This document shows positions 23,358-31,138 of a stretch of DNA of 40,387 bases, one piece after another (position 1 is the first letter of the stretch; each line of letters begins with the position of its first letter). The translations under genes were made by a program, and so were the position numbers. The notes beneath the pieces are model-generated. The model saw only the letters and a list, made by a program, of their open reading frames with translations, was not told where the DNA came from and ran no database searches. The stretch comes from an uncultured beta proteobacterium. GTDB taxonomy: Bacteria > Pseudomonadota > Gammaproteobacteria > Burkholderiales > Burkholderiaceae_C. The stretch is from positions 1 to 40,387 of the forward strand of contig CAJAES010000038.1 in assembly GCA_903938815.1 (NCBI GenBank), written 5' to 3'.

Positions 23358-24121
23358 ATCCCCGCATCACCGATTGGGCCGGCAAGGTCGTCTGGCTGGT
23401 GGGCGCGTCCACCGGCATCGGACGCGCCACCGCGGCGCTGCTGCACGGGCGCGGCGCCCGCGTGATCGTTTCGGCGCGCAGCGCAGCGGCGCTCGAGGCC
23501 TTCGTCGCGGCGCACCCGGGCAGCGAGGCGCTGGCGCTCGACGCGACCGACCAAGACGCGATGCGCGCCGCGGTCGCGCACATGGTGGCGGTGCACGGGC
23601 GCATCGACCTCGCGGTCTATTGCGCGGGCACCTACCAGGCCATGCGCGCCATGGACTTCGATCTCGACGTGGCGCTGCGCCACCAGCAGGTCAACTATGT
23701 CGGCGCGCTGCACCTTCTCGATGCGATCCTGCCGGTCCTGCTGCGGCAGAACGCCGGGCACCTGAGCCTGGTCAGCAGCGTGGCCGGCTACCGCGGCCTG
23801 CCGCAGGCCATGGCCTACGGCCCGACCAAGGCGGCGCTCATCAACCTGGCCGAGACGCTGTACCTCGACCTGCATCCGCGCGGCATCGGCGTCTCGGTCG
23901 TGAACCCCGGGTTCGTCGAGACCCCGCTGACGGCGCAGAACGAGTTCCGGATGCCGGCGCTCATCACGCCGGAAGAGGCCGCCGCGCAGATGGTGCGAGG
24001 CTGGGAACGCGGCGAGTTCGAGATCCACTTCCCGAAGCGCTTCACGCTGTGGCTCAAGGCGATGCGCCACCTGCCCTACCGGCCCTACTTCGCGGCCGTG
24101 CGGCGGTCGACGGGGATGTGA
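23354..24121 (+). CDS. Short-chain dehydrogenase/reductase
   Basis: This 255-aa classical SDR has cofactor motif GASTGIG (residues 17-23), NAG-like motif CAG (90-92), Ser141/142 in LVSSVAGY, and catalytic Tyr155 and Lys159 in YGPTK. NADP preference is suggested by Arg42 after the second strand (VSARS). The C-terminal tail (FPKRFTLWLKAMRHLPYRPYF) is basic and hydrophobic, as in lipid-active SDRs that sit on the membrane. In this operon it probably reduces or oxidises an oxygenated acyl chain; the substrate is unknown. It starts at an ATGA overlap and ends at a GTGA overlap. Confidence 0.88.
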   Translation: MNPRITDWAGKVVWLVGASTGIGRATAALLHGRGARVIVSARSAAALEAFVAAHPGSEALALDATDQDAMRAAVAHMVAVHGRIDLAVYCAGTYQAMRAMDFDLDVALRHQQVNYVGALHLLDAILPVLLRQNAGHLSLVSSVAGYRGLPQAMAYGPTKAALINLAETLYLDLHPRGIGVSVVNPGFVETPLTAQNEFRMPALITPEEAAAQMVRGWERGEFEIHFPKRFTLWLKAMRHLPYRPYFAAVRRSTGM

Positions 24122-24558
24122 TCGTGAAGACCACCGACCCCCGCGCACAGCGCGTCGTCGAAGTCTTCGAGCGGCTGCTGCCGACCGACGTCGCCCGTCT
24201 CGGCGAGCTCTACACCGATGACGCGCACTTCAAGGATCCGTTCAACGAGGTGCGCGGCCTGCTGGCCATCCGCGGCATCTTCGAGCACATGTTCGTCGCG
24301 CTCGACGGCCCGCGTTTCGAGATCCGCGACGTCATCGTGCAAGGCGAGCAGTGCTTCCTGACCTGGGACTTCGTCTTCCGCATGAAGCGCTTCAGGCGCG
24401 ACGAACAGCGCATCCACGGCGGCTCGCACCTGCGCTTCGCGCCCGACGGCCGCGTGGCAATGCACCGCGACTACTGGGACGCGGCAGAGGAGCTCTACGA
24501 GAAGCTGCCGGTGGTGGGCGGGCTGATGCGCTGGCTCAAGCGCCGCGCGAACAGCTGA
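24118..24558 (+). CDS. NTF2-like (SnoaL-type) protein, last gene of the lipid operon
   Basis: This 146-aa protein has the cone-shaped NTF2/SnoaL fold expected from the pattern VVEVFERLLPTDVARLGELY, then HFKDPFNEVRG and FLTWDFVFRMKRF. Such proteins act as small isomerases, cyclases or binding proteins for hydrophobic ligands. GTG 24118 was chosen because it overlaps the SDR stop like every other junction here. A second GTG at 24124 is possible. DPFN and HRDYWDAAEELYEKLP near the end are typical of the family copies found in these clusters. Confidence 0.82.
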   Translation: MIVKTTDPRAQRVVEVFERLLPTDVARLGELYTDDAHFKDPFNEVRGLLAIRGIFEHMFVALDGPRFEIRDVIVQGEQCFLTWDFVFRMKRFRRDEQRIHGGSHLRFAPDGRVAMHRDYWDAAEELYEKLPVVGGLMRWLKRRANS

Positions 24559-24575
24559 GCGGCGTGCCGCTCAGC
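24554..24575. terminator. Perfect 10-bp hairpin between convergent genes
   Basis: GCTGAGCGGC and GCCGCTCAGC form a 10-bp stem with a 2-nt GT spacer, so the outer pairs would open to give a real loop. It contains the stop of the NTF2-like gene (24556-24558) and the stop of the minus-strand TonB-C-like gene (24571-24573). There is no T-tract. A bidirectional transcription end is likely. Confidence 0.5.
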
Positions 24576-25017
24576 GCTGGCCTTCGGTCAGGGTGTCGAG
24601 CTGGAAGTTGCCGGATTTGTCCACCAGCCAGATCTCGGAGATGGTGCTCAGGCCCATCCTGGCGGGCGCCGGGAACGGCCCCGCGCGCTTGATGAGCTGG
24701 ACCACCCAGGGCCCGATCTCCTTGGCGGCGGGAGGGCGGCGCACCGTGACATCGATGACGGCGCCGGAGGCGTCGATCTGCGTCTCGGTGAGCATCACGC
24801 CGTACAGCAGCGGCGGCAGCTTGCCGCGGTAGATGCGCATCGGGTAGGACTTGTAGACATGGCGCGCGAAGTCCTTCTTGTAGTCCTGCGTGCTCTCGGC
24901 CTCCGACGCTGCGGGGGCGGCCTCACCGACCGGCGAGGGCACCATGGAAAACTGGGCCTGCGCACCGGCTGCCACCAGCAGAAGGGCGGTGGCGATGGAC
25001 AGCAGGACAGGTTTCAT
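24571..25017 (-). CDS. Exported protein with TonB-C-like domain
   Basis: This 148-aa protein has a signal peptide (LLSIATALLLVAAGAQAQ). The mature part resembles the TonB C-terminal fold: YPMRIYRGKLPPLLYGVMLT, then ETQIDASGAVIDVTVRRPP and a RAGPFPAPAR motif. It has no Pro-rich spacer and the N-terminal helix looks cleavable, so it cannot act as a classical energy transducer. The exbB/exbD pair in this window is 9.5 kb away. The role is unknown. It lies downstream of corA on the same strand with a 103-nt gap and may have its own promoter. Confidence 0.7.
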   Translation of the reverse strand: MKPVLLSIATALLLVAAGAQAQFSMVPSPVGEAAPAASEAESTQDYKKDFARHVYKSYPMRIYRGKLPPLLYGVMLTETQIDASGAVIDVTVRRPPAAKEIGPWVVQLIKRAGPFPAPARMGLSTISEIWLVDKSGNFQLDTLTEGQR

Positions 25018-25120
25018 GCGCGGGCCTCGGACTCGTCAGCCTGCAATCTAGCGCAGGCGCGGTCGATCGAAGCGCCGAGAAGCGGCATGGAACGAAACGA
25101 GTGCGACAAATGCAACGGCA

Positions 25121-26098
25121 TCAACGTAACCAACCTTTGCGGCGGAAGTAGATGATGGGCACGGCCACCGACGCGGCCATCAGGCCGAGCGCGAACGGAT
25201 AACCGGCCTGCCAGTCGAGCTCGGGCATGAACTTGAAGTTCATGCCGAAGACGCTCGCGATCAGCGTCGGGGGCAGCAGCGCGACGCTGGCCACCGAGAA
25301 GATCTTGATGATCTTGTTCTGGTTGATGTTGATGAAGCCGACCGTGGCGTCCATCAGGAAGTTGATCTTGTCGAACAGGAAGGCGGTGTGCGAGTCGAGG
25401 GAATCGATGTCGCGCATGATCTGCCGCGCCTCCTCGAACTGCTCGGCGTTCAGCATGCGGCTGCGCATCATGAAGCTGACCGCGCGGCGGGTGTCCATCA
25501 CGTTGCGCCGGATGCGGCCGTTCAGGTCTTCCTCGCGTGCGATGGCCGACAGCGCCTCGCCGGCCGCACGGTCGTCCACGTCCTGCTTGAGCACGCGCGC
25601 GCTCACCGCCTCGAGCTTGTCGTAGATGCCTTCCAGCGCATCGGCGGAGTACTCGGCGTCGGCGTCGAAGAGCTTGAGCAGGACGTCCTTCGCGTCCTCG
25701 ATCAGCGCCGGGATGCGGCGCGCGCGCAGGCGCAGCAGGCGAAAGACCGGCAGGTCCTCGGCGTGGATCGAGAACAGCACGTGCTGGTACAGGATGAAGG
25801 CCACGCGCACGTTGCGGGCGGGCGTGCCCTCGGTGTTGCTGTCGCCCTCGATGAGGAAGTCGCTGCGGATGTGCAGCTCGCCGTTGTCGCCCTCGTAGAA
25901 ACGGGCCGATTCCTCGAGGTCGTCGTCGTCGATGTCGTCGGGGATGCCGAGGCCGAAGCGCGACTGGATCCAGCCCTTTTCTGCGGGCGTGGGGGCCTCG
26001 AGGTCCACCCACACCGGCTGCAGATCGGCCAGCGCAGACGGGCTGTCGATCTCGTGCTGGATCAGCCGGCCGTTGGCCAGCGTGAACACGTTGAGCAT
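25121..26098 (-). CDS. corA: CorA-family magnesium/divalent cation transporter
   Basis: This 325-aa inner-membrane channel protein has a long N-terminal cytoplasmic alpha/beta domain and two C-terminal helices. The first helix ends in the pore signature GMN (ASVFGMNFKFMPELDW) and the second is ALGLMAASVAVPIIYF with a basic tail RRKGWLR. The charged loop between them contains Glu and Asp as expected. It probably imports Mg2+ (or Co2+/Ni2+). An extended -10 box lies about 45-55 nt upstream of the ATG. The start MLNVFTLANGRL matches the family N-terminus. Confidence 0.9.
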   Translation of the reverse strand: MLNVFTLANGRLIQHEIDSPSALADLQPVWVDLEAPTPAEKGWIQSRFGLGIPDDIDDDDLEESARFYEGDNGELHIRSDFLIEGDSNTEGTPARNVRVAFILYQHVLFSIHAEDLPVFRLLRLRARRIPALIEDAKDVLLKLFDADAEYSADALEGIYDKLEAVSARVLKQDVDDRAAGEALSAIAREEDLNGRIRRNVMDTRRAVSFMMRSRMLNAEQFEEARQIMRDIDSLDSHTAFLFDKINFLMDATVGFININQNKIIKIFSVASVALLPPTLIASVFGMNFKFMPELDWQAGYPFALGLMAASVAVPIIYFRRKGWLR

Positions 26099-26144
26099 GG
26101 TCCGGCTGCCAGGTGATGCCCGCCGGTCGGCGGGACAGCCGGGA

Positions 26145-26153
26145 ATTATCACA
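26145..26153 (-). promoter_or_regulatory. Extended -10 promoter element of corA
   Basis: The minus strand reads TGTGATAAT, a TGn-extended -10 box, about 47 nt before the corA start. No matching -35 is visible, as is usual for extended -10 promoters. Confidence 0.45.
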
Positions 26154-26192
26154 CCGCCTCCGGGCTGGGCCGTGCAATGGCAGACTCGGCGC

Positions 26193-27485
26193 ATGCACAG
26201 CGGCTGGCGCGGATGGATCTGGATCGTGCTGCTGCCGATGGCGGCGGCCCTGCTGGGCGCCCTGACGCTCGCCCTGGCGCTGGACAGCGCGCCGGGTGTG
26301 ACCGCCGCGCCTCCGGCCCGGGCCGAGTCCCTGGGCCACATCCGGCAATGGCTGCGCAGGCACGACCCCCGGCTCGCCCGCGACGGCCGCCTGTATGTAT
26401 TCCAGGCCAGCGCCGAAGACCTCCAGATGCTCGCCGGCCAGGCCGCGCGGCTGGCCGGCGGTTCGGCGCTGACGCGGCTCTCGGCAGGCCGGCTGGAACT
26501 GCGGCTGAGCCTGCCTTTGCCGTCCGCCCTGCCCGCGCCGTTGGCCGGCCGCTGGGTGAACGTCTCGCTCGACCTGGGCGACGGCCCCGACCTGCCTTCG
26601 ATCGACCGCCTGCAGATCGGCGCGCTCGTGCTGCCGCGCGCCCTGGCGGAGCCAGCGGTGGCGCTGGCGCTGCGCTGGTGGGACCGGCCGCGCGCCGGCA
26701 CGCCGCCCCTGCACCAGATGCTGCAGGGCACGCGCTGGCAGGCGCAACGGGCAATGCTCGTGTACCGCTGGCGCGCCGACCTGCCCCAGCGTGTCGCAGG
26801 GTGGCTGGTGCCGCAGGCGCAGGTGCAGCGGCTGCGGGTCTATCACGACGCGCTGATCGCGGTCCTGCGCGCGCAGCGCGGAACCCTGGATCTGCCGACG
26901 GTGCTGACCCCGCTCTTCGCGCTGGCGCAGCAACGCAGCGCGGCCACCGGCCCGGCCGAGCCAGACCCCGACGCGACCGCCGCCGCCGAGAACCGAGCCG
27001 CGCTGCTGGTGCTGGCCAGCCATGCCGCAGGGCGGCCACTATCGAGGCTGCTGCCGGCCGCGCGCGACTGGCCCGCGATGCCCCCGCAGCGCCTGCGCCT
27101 GGCGGGGCGGCCGGACTTCCCGCTGCACTACCTGATTTCCGCCGCCCTGGCCGCCGAAGGCAGCGGCGCGCTCGCGGACGCGCTCGGCATGGTGAAGGAA
27201 GTCAGCGACGCCCGCTACGGCAGCGGCTTCAGCTTCAACGACGTGGCCGTCAACCGGGCCGGCACGCGCCTGGGCGAGCAGGCCGTCAGGCGCCCGCGCC
27301 AGGTGCAGGCGCTGCTGGCGGCCGGCGCCTCGACGCAGACCCTGCTGCCGGACGTCTCCGACCTGCCGGAATTCCTGCCCGAGGCGGAGTTCCTGGCGCG
27401 CTACGGCGGCGAGGGTGCACCGGCCTACCAGCGCATGCTGGCCGACATCGAGGGGCGCGTGGCGGCCCTAGCGCTCTACCGCTGA
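26193..27485 (+). CDS. Hypothetical membrane-anchored protein, 430 aa
   Basis: I do not recognise this family. There is one N-terminal hydrophobic helix (residues 8-28, WIWIVLLPMAAALLGALTLAL) and a large, probably periplasmic part. Features worth noting are a beta-rich section around residues 95-150 and a region with LPTVLTPLFALAQQR near 235-250. The conserved-looking stretch FPLHYLISAALAAEGSGALAD at about 310-330 precedes GSGFSFNDVAVNRAGTRLG. The last of these resembles a catalytic or structural motif, with NDVAVNRAG between two Gly-rich turns. The upstream frame is open, but ATG 26193 gives the clean anchor. It is divergent from corA and overlaps the dsbA-like gene by 18 nt at the 3' end. 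Confidence 0.7.
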   Translation: MHSGWRGWIWIVLLPMAAALLGALTLALALDSAPGVTAAPPARAESLGHIRQWLRRHDPRLARDGRLYVFQASAEDLQMLAGQAARLAGGSALTRLSAGRLELRLSLPLPSALPAPLAGRWVNVSLDLGDGPDLPSIDRLQIGALVLPRALAEPAVALALRWWDRPRAGTPPLHQMLQGTRWQAQRAMLVYRWRADLPQRVAGWLVPQAQVQRLRVYHDALIAVLRAQRGTLDLPTVLTPLFALAQQRSAATGPAEPDPDATAAAENRAALLVLASHAAGRPLSRLLPAARDWPAMPPQRLRLAGRPDFPLHYLISAALAAEGSGALADALGMVKEVSDARYGSGFSFNDVAVNRAGTRLGEQAVRRPRQVQALLAAGASTQTLLPDVSDLPEFLPEAEFLARYGGEGAPAYQRMLADIEGRVAALALYR

Positions 27486-28109
27486 CTCCGCGGCGATGTC
27501 GCGCAGGGCCTGCGCGTAGACCTCGGGCGGCTGCCCGCCCTGGATCAGGTGGCGGCCGTTGACCACCACGGAGGGCACGGCGCGGATGCCCAGTTGCTGC
27601 CACTGAGCCTCCTGTGCGCGCACCTCGTCGGCGAAGTCGCCGCCCGCCAGCACGGCCGCGGCCTCGTCGGCGTCCAGCTCCGCCGCCACGGCACAGGCCT
27701 GCAGCACGGCCGGGTCCGACGGGTTGAGGCCCTCGCCGTGATACGCCTGCAGCAGCGCTTCCTTGAGCTCGATCTGCCGGCCGTTCAGCCCGGCCCAGTG
27801 CAGCAGGCGGTGCGCATCGAAGGTGTTCCAGGTGCGCGAGCGCGGGCCGAAGGTGAAGCCCACGGCCGCGCCGCGCTCGCGCAAGGTGGCCTGGGTCGCG
27901 GCGATGCTGTCGGGGGTGGCGCCGTAGCGCTCGACCAGGTACTCGACGATATCGCGCCCCTCGGGCCCGAGATCGGGGTTCAGCTCGAAGGGCTGGCAGT
28001 GCAGCTCGACCTCGATCTCGTCGCCCAGCTGTTCGAGACCGCGCTGCAGGCCGTGCAGGCCCACGGCACACCAGGGGCAGGCCACGTCGGAGATGAAATC
28101 GATGCGCAT
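27468..28109 (-). CDS. DsbA-family FrnE-type thiol oxidoreductase
   Basis: This 213-aa thioredoxin-fold protein has the active-site CPWC at residues 11-14 (ISDVACPWCAVGLHGL), cis-Pro in RAVPSVVVNGRHLIQGGQPP, and a helical insert between. It lacks a signal peptide and should be cytoplasmic, as in FrnE-type proteins that assist disulfide exchange or isomerise 2-hydroxychromene-2-carboxylate-like compounds. FrnE in Deinococcus is linked to oxidative stress. It converges with the hypothetical gene at the 3' end with an 18-nt overlap. Confidence 0.88.
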   Translation of the reverse strand: MRIDFISDVACPWCAVGLHGLQRGLEQLGDEIEVELHCQPFELNPDLGPEGRDIVEYLVERYGATPDSIAATQATLRERGAAVGFTFGPRSRTWNTFDAHRLLHWAGLNGRQIELKEALLQAYHGEGLNPSDPAVLQACAVAAELDADEAAAVLAGGDFADEVRAQEAQWQQLGIRAVPSVVVNGRHLIQGGQPPEVYAQALRDIAAESAVER

Positions 28110-28117
28110 GGGACAGT

Positions 28118-29278
28118 CTATTGCGAGAGTGTAAACAGGAAGGTCTGCAGGTCGGCGGCTTCGGTGGGCGTCAGCCGCAGCGGGACGAGGATGCGTTCGC
28201 CATCGGCGTGGAGGCGATCCTCGTCGAGCTCCGAATAATGCCGCACCACGTCGGCCAGCGTGGCCCGGCTGCCGTCGTGGAAGTAGGGGGCGGTGTGCTT
28301 GAGCGTGCGCAGCGTGGGCACCCTGAATTCGCCGAAGTGGCGGTGCTCGAGCCGCACATGCCGGGTGGCGACGGCACCCGCGCCGGCGTCGTCGGCATGC
28401 GGGCCCAGGCGGTTGAAGCGGCTGGCCTGCAACGCGCGCAGGCCGGCGTGACGACCCGGGTCCACGCCGCCGGCCACGAAGAACGGGACGCCGATGTCGG
28501 CGAACTCGCCATTGCTGAAACGCGGCCCGGCATGGCACAGCGCGCAGCGCCCGCGGCCGACGAAGAGCCGCAGGCCACGTTGCGCCGAGAGCGGGTAGCG
28601 GGCCGCCGCGGCCATGTCGTCGCGTGCCAGCGCATCGCGGAAGTCGTCGAAGGCGGTGCGCGGCGAGACCAGCGTCGCCTGGTAGGCGGCCAGCGCCTTT
28701 GCCACGGCCACGAGCACGGCCTCGTCGTCAGGCCGGTCCAGCGGCGCCAGGGACGTATCGCGCCGCACGCGCGCCGCGACGCTGGCCGCCGTGGCGCCCA
28801 TCTCCAGCGGGTTCAGCAGGGGGCGCACGCTGGCGGCCCACAGCGAATCGGTTCCGCCGTCCCAGCCGAACCAGCGCTGCCCGGCGGCGTCGAGCAGCCC
28901 GAGGGTGTTGCGCACGCCGGGCCCGAGCCCGACGGCCGTGCTGCGACCGTCCTGGAAGGCGCGCCCGGGCTGGTGGCAGCTCGCGCAGGCGATGCCGCCG
29001 CTGCCGGACAGGCCGGTGGCGAAGAACAGGCGGCGGCCCAGTTCGGCGGCGGCCGGGTCGCGCTCGGCGCGGTGGCTGCCATCGGGCGCGACCGCTGCAG
29101 GCCAGGGGCCGTGGGCGAGGACGGCCCGGCGCTCCGCCGCCGTGAAGTCGAGCACCTGCGCCGCTGCGGCGACCGACATGGATGACGATGCCGACACCGA
29201 AACCAACAGGCACAGCCACAAGGAGACCCACGACCTGCCCCGCCGCACAAGCCAGGAAGGCGCGCCCGGCCGGCGCAT
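28118..29278 (-). CDS. Di-haem cytochrome c peroxidase/MauG-family protein
   Basis: This 386-aa exported protein has two c-type haem sites, CASCH (98-102) and CALCH (245-249). The family motif FRVPTLRTLKHTAPYFHDG is at about 318-336. The N-terminus carries a signal peptide after a basic start (WVSLWLCLLVSVSASSSMSVAAAA). Bacterial di-haem peroxidases reduce H2O2. MauG and MbnH members instead oxidise residues of a partner protein. Because a small His/Met-containing exported protein is encoded immediately upstream (TGATG overlap), a MauG/MbnH-like modification of that partner is possible. That is inference; a simple peroxidase is equally compatible. Confidence 0.88.
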   Translation of the reverse strand: MRRPGAPSWLVRRGRSWVSLWLCLLVSVSASSSMSVAAAAQVLDFTAAERRAVLAHGPWPAAVAPDGSHRAERDPAAAELGRRLFFATGLSGSGGIACASCHQPGRAFQDGRSTAVGLGPGVRNTLGLLDAAGQRWFGWDGGTDSLWAASVRPLLNPLEMGATAASVAARVRRDTSLAPLDRPDDEAVLVAVAKALAAYQATLVSPRTAFDDFRDALARDDMAAAARYPLSAQRGLRLFVGRGRCALCHAGPRFSNGEFADIGVPFFVAGGVDPGRHAGLRALQASRFNRLGPHADDAGAGAVATRHVRLEHRHFGEFRVPTLRTLKHTAPYFHDGSRATLADVVRHYSELDEDRLHADGERILVPLRLTPTEAADLQTFLFTLSQ

Positions 29279-29658
29279 CACGGCAGATCGACCGCCGAGC
29301 GCAGCACCTGCGTGCGGCCCGCGCTGCGCACGTCCAGGCGCAGTTCCCACTGGCCGGCCATGTGGAACATCAGACCCTCGACACGCCAGCGCCCGTCGCC
29401 CAGCGGCTTCAGCGTGGGCCGGTAGTTCATGCCGTGGCGGTGCGCCGGCATCGTCGCGTCGTCGGCCAGCAGGCGGGCGTCGACGGGGCAGACACGGACG
29501 TCGAGCGCGAAGTGGCTCGCGACCTCGATGGGCGCGGCATCGGCCACGCGCCACGCGGCCTGCAGGCCGTCGCCGCTCACGGCGGCGCCATCGGCCGGCA
29601 CCAGCGGGCAGGCCGCAGCCAGGCCGGGCAGCATGGCGAGCCAGGCCGCAGACTTCAC
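29278..29658 (-). CDS. Small exported His/Met-containing protein, YtkA-like
   Basis: This 126-aa protein has a short signal peptide (SAAWLAMLPGLAAA). The mature domain resembles a YtkA/CopC-like immunoglobulin fold. It has MPAHRHGMN at residues 70-78 and GLMFHMAGQWELRL at 95-108, so Met, His, Met, Trp side chains lie where Cu-binding sites occur in such folds. Cys16/Cys57 (mature ACPLV and RVCPV) could form a disulfide. GTG 29658 overlaps the amidohydrolase stop as GTGA and is the likely start; an ATG at residue 9 would cut the signal. Function as a copper carrier or as substrate of the adjacent di-haem enzyme is hypothesis. Confidence 0.65.
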   Translation of the reverse strand: MKSAAWLAMLPGLAAACPLVPADGAAVSGDGLQAAWRVADAAPIEVASHFALDVRVCPVDARLLADDATMPAHRHGMNYRPTLKPLGDGRWRVEGLMFHMAGQWELRLDVRSAGRTQVLRSAVDLP

Positions 29659-30509
29659 GGCTTGGGCGGCGTCAAGGATGCGCGCATTGCGCCGAAGAGT
29701 CGCTCGCCGTTCTTCCAGGCGATCTGCTCGGCCACCGGGGGCGGCAGGTCGGACAACCACTCCCGGGTCCAGCGCGCGTGCTCGCCCACGTAGTACCAGC
29801 GCTCGGGCGTGAAGGTGTCGGTGCCGACCATGAACCGGTCGGGGAACTCGAGGAAGGCCGCGCGCCAGCCGGCATCGACCTTGCCGCCGGAAGCGTGGTC
29901 GCTGCGGAAGGCGAGATCGCACCAGAGGTTGCGGTGCCTGCGCAGCATCTCGCGCACGCGCTCGGGGCTGTCGAAACCGGAGTGGGCCCAGAGGATGCGG
30001 GCGTCCGGGTCCTGACGGAACTGGCGTTCGATGGCGTCGGCGTCGCTGTGGGAGTGCAGGAAGAGCCGGTGCTGACGCGCCAGCTGCACCACGCGGCGCA
30101 TCACCGCGCCGTCGGCGTCCGCGCCATAGATGTGGTACTCGCCGATGGCCACGTAGCGGTACTTCGCCAGCCGCTGCTCCAGGTGCGCCACGACGGTGGG
30201 GTCGTTCATCCAGGTGCCGATCTCGCCCCGGCTGCGGTAGGGCCGCAGCGATGGCAGCACCAGGTCGGGTGCGGCGGCGTAGAGCATCTGCGTGCCATCG
30301 TCGCTGCTGCTGGAGACCATCGCAGCCTTCAGGCCGGCGTCGCGCAGCAGCTTCACGGCGGCGGCGGGGGGCAGGCGCTCCCAGGCGTCGTGGCTGTAGT
30401 GCAGGTGCGCGTCGAAGATGGGAAGCGCCCGCGCGGGCGGCTCGGCGGCAAGCGCCGGCAGGCACAGCACCGCCAGCACGCAGGGGATCAGGGACCGGCC
30501 TGGAAACAT
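29655..30509 (-). CDS. Exported amidohydrolase-family (TIM-barrel) protein
   Basis: This 284-aa protein has a signal peptide (IPCVLAVLCLPALA) and a metal-dependent hydrolase barrel. HxH is FDAHLHYSH (about residues 32-40), and later His/Asp ligand candidates are HSHSDAD, WAHSGFD and VGTDTF. This is the pattern of the amidohydrolase-2/PF04909 type. The substrate cannot be predicted; the export signal is unusual for this fold and points to periplasmic work. It is the first gene of a three-gene unit with the YtkA-like and di-haem genes. A GGAG ribosome-binding site precedes the ATG. Confidence 0.8.
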   Translation of the reverse strand: MFPGRSLIPCVLAVLCLPALAAEPPARALPIFDAHLHYSHDAWERLPPAAAVKLLRDAGLKAAMVSSSSDDGTQMLYAAAPDLVLPSLRPYRSRGEIGTWMNDPTVVAHLEQRLAKYRYVAIGEYHIYGADADGAVMRRVVQLARQHRLFLHSHSDADAIERQFRQDPDARILWAHSGFDSPERVREMLRRHRNLWCDLAFRSDHASGGKVDAGWRAAFLEFPDRFMVGTDTFTPERWYYVGEHARWTREWLSDLPPPVAEQIAWKNGERLFGAMRASLTPPKP

Positions 30510-30586
30510 CGCGTCGAACTCCGATGGGTGTGGCGAGACCTTACACGCGAACCGTGAATCCTGCCCGCGGGGTTGATTTCATCGGC

Positions 30587-30615
30587 TTGTCACGGTCGTG
30601 GAACGGGCGTACGCT
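30587..30615 (+). promoter_or_regulatory. Sigma-70 promoter of hpf
   Basis: TTGTCA (30587-30592), a 17-nt spacer and TACGCT (30610-30615) form a reasonable promoter. The leader before the ATG at 30682 would be about 60 nt. Confidence 0.45.
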
Positions 30616-30681
30616 GGGACTGTCGGCCGGCTTGACACCCGGCGCCGACATCGGTCCCCCCAAGACACGAAAGGAAGCCTG

Positions 30682-31023
30682 ATGAACCTGACGATCAGCG
30701 GACATCATCTCGAAGTGACGCCGGCGTTGAGAGAGTACGTGCTCACTAAACTGGATCGTGTGACACGCCACTTCGACCAGGTGGTCGATGTCACCGTGCT
30801 GCTGACCGTGGAGAAGCTGAAGGAAAAGGAACGAAGGCAGAAGGCTGAAGTGACCCTGCACGTGAAGGGTCGCGACATCTTCGTCGAACAATCCGCCGAG
30901 GATCTCTACGCCGCCATCGACCAGCTGATGGACAAGCTGGACCGCCAGGTGATGCGCCACAAGGACCGTGTGCAAGATCATCACCACGCCACGGCCAAGC
31001 GCCTGGGCGCAGAGGTGAGCTGA
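30682..31023 (+). CDS. hpf: Ribosome hibernation promoting factor, short HPF
   Basis: This 113-aa protein binds the 30S decoding region and drives formation of inactive 100S ribosomes in stationary phase. [20 protein letters not shown] and the [16 protein letters not shown] stretch ([18 protein letters not shown]) are typical, and the length is that of short HPF (earlier called sigma-54 modulation protein). A good ribosome-binding site (AAAGGAAG) precedes the ATG. It leads the hpf-ptsN-hprK cluster. In many proteobacteria rpoN stands just upstream, but here the upstream neighbour is the divergent amidohydrolase gene. Confidence 0.95.
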   Translation: MNLTISGHHLEVTPALREYVLTKLDRVTRHFDQVVDVTVLLTVEKLKEKERRQKAEVTLHVKGRDIFVEQSAEDLYAAIDQLMDKLDRQVMRHKDRVQDHHHATAKRLGAEVS

Positions 31024-31054
31024 CCCGCGCGGCCAGTTTGTCCCTGCCAAGCAC

Positions 31055-31074
31055 GCGGCCTTCGGGCCGCTTTT
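31055..31074 (+). terminator. Intrinsic terminator after hpf
   Basis: GCGGCC (31055-31060), a UUCG tetraloop and GGCCGC (31065-31070) are followed by TTTT. This is a textbook stem with the very stable cUUCGg loop. It lies 32 nt after the hpf stop and suggests ptsN is mostly transcribed from its own promoter. Confidence 0.8.
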
Positions 31075-31138
31075 GCATGGGGCGGCCGGCGCGGATGTTG
31101 CCGGCGCGCACCGTCTGCATTGACTTGTCGTGACATCG

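Noticed and set aside
25014..27023. 669-codon minus frame across corA and the hypothetical gene
   Set aside because: It runs through corA in the wrong frame and lacks any recognisable domain.
30632..30637. Perfect TTGACA upstream of hpf
   Set aside because: No -10 hexamer at 15-19 nt downstream (the region is a C-run); the TTGTCA/TACGCT pair slightly upstream is better.
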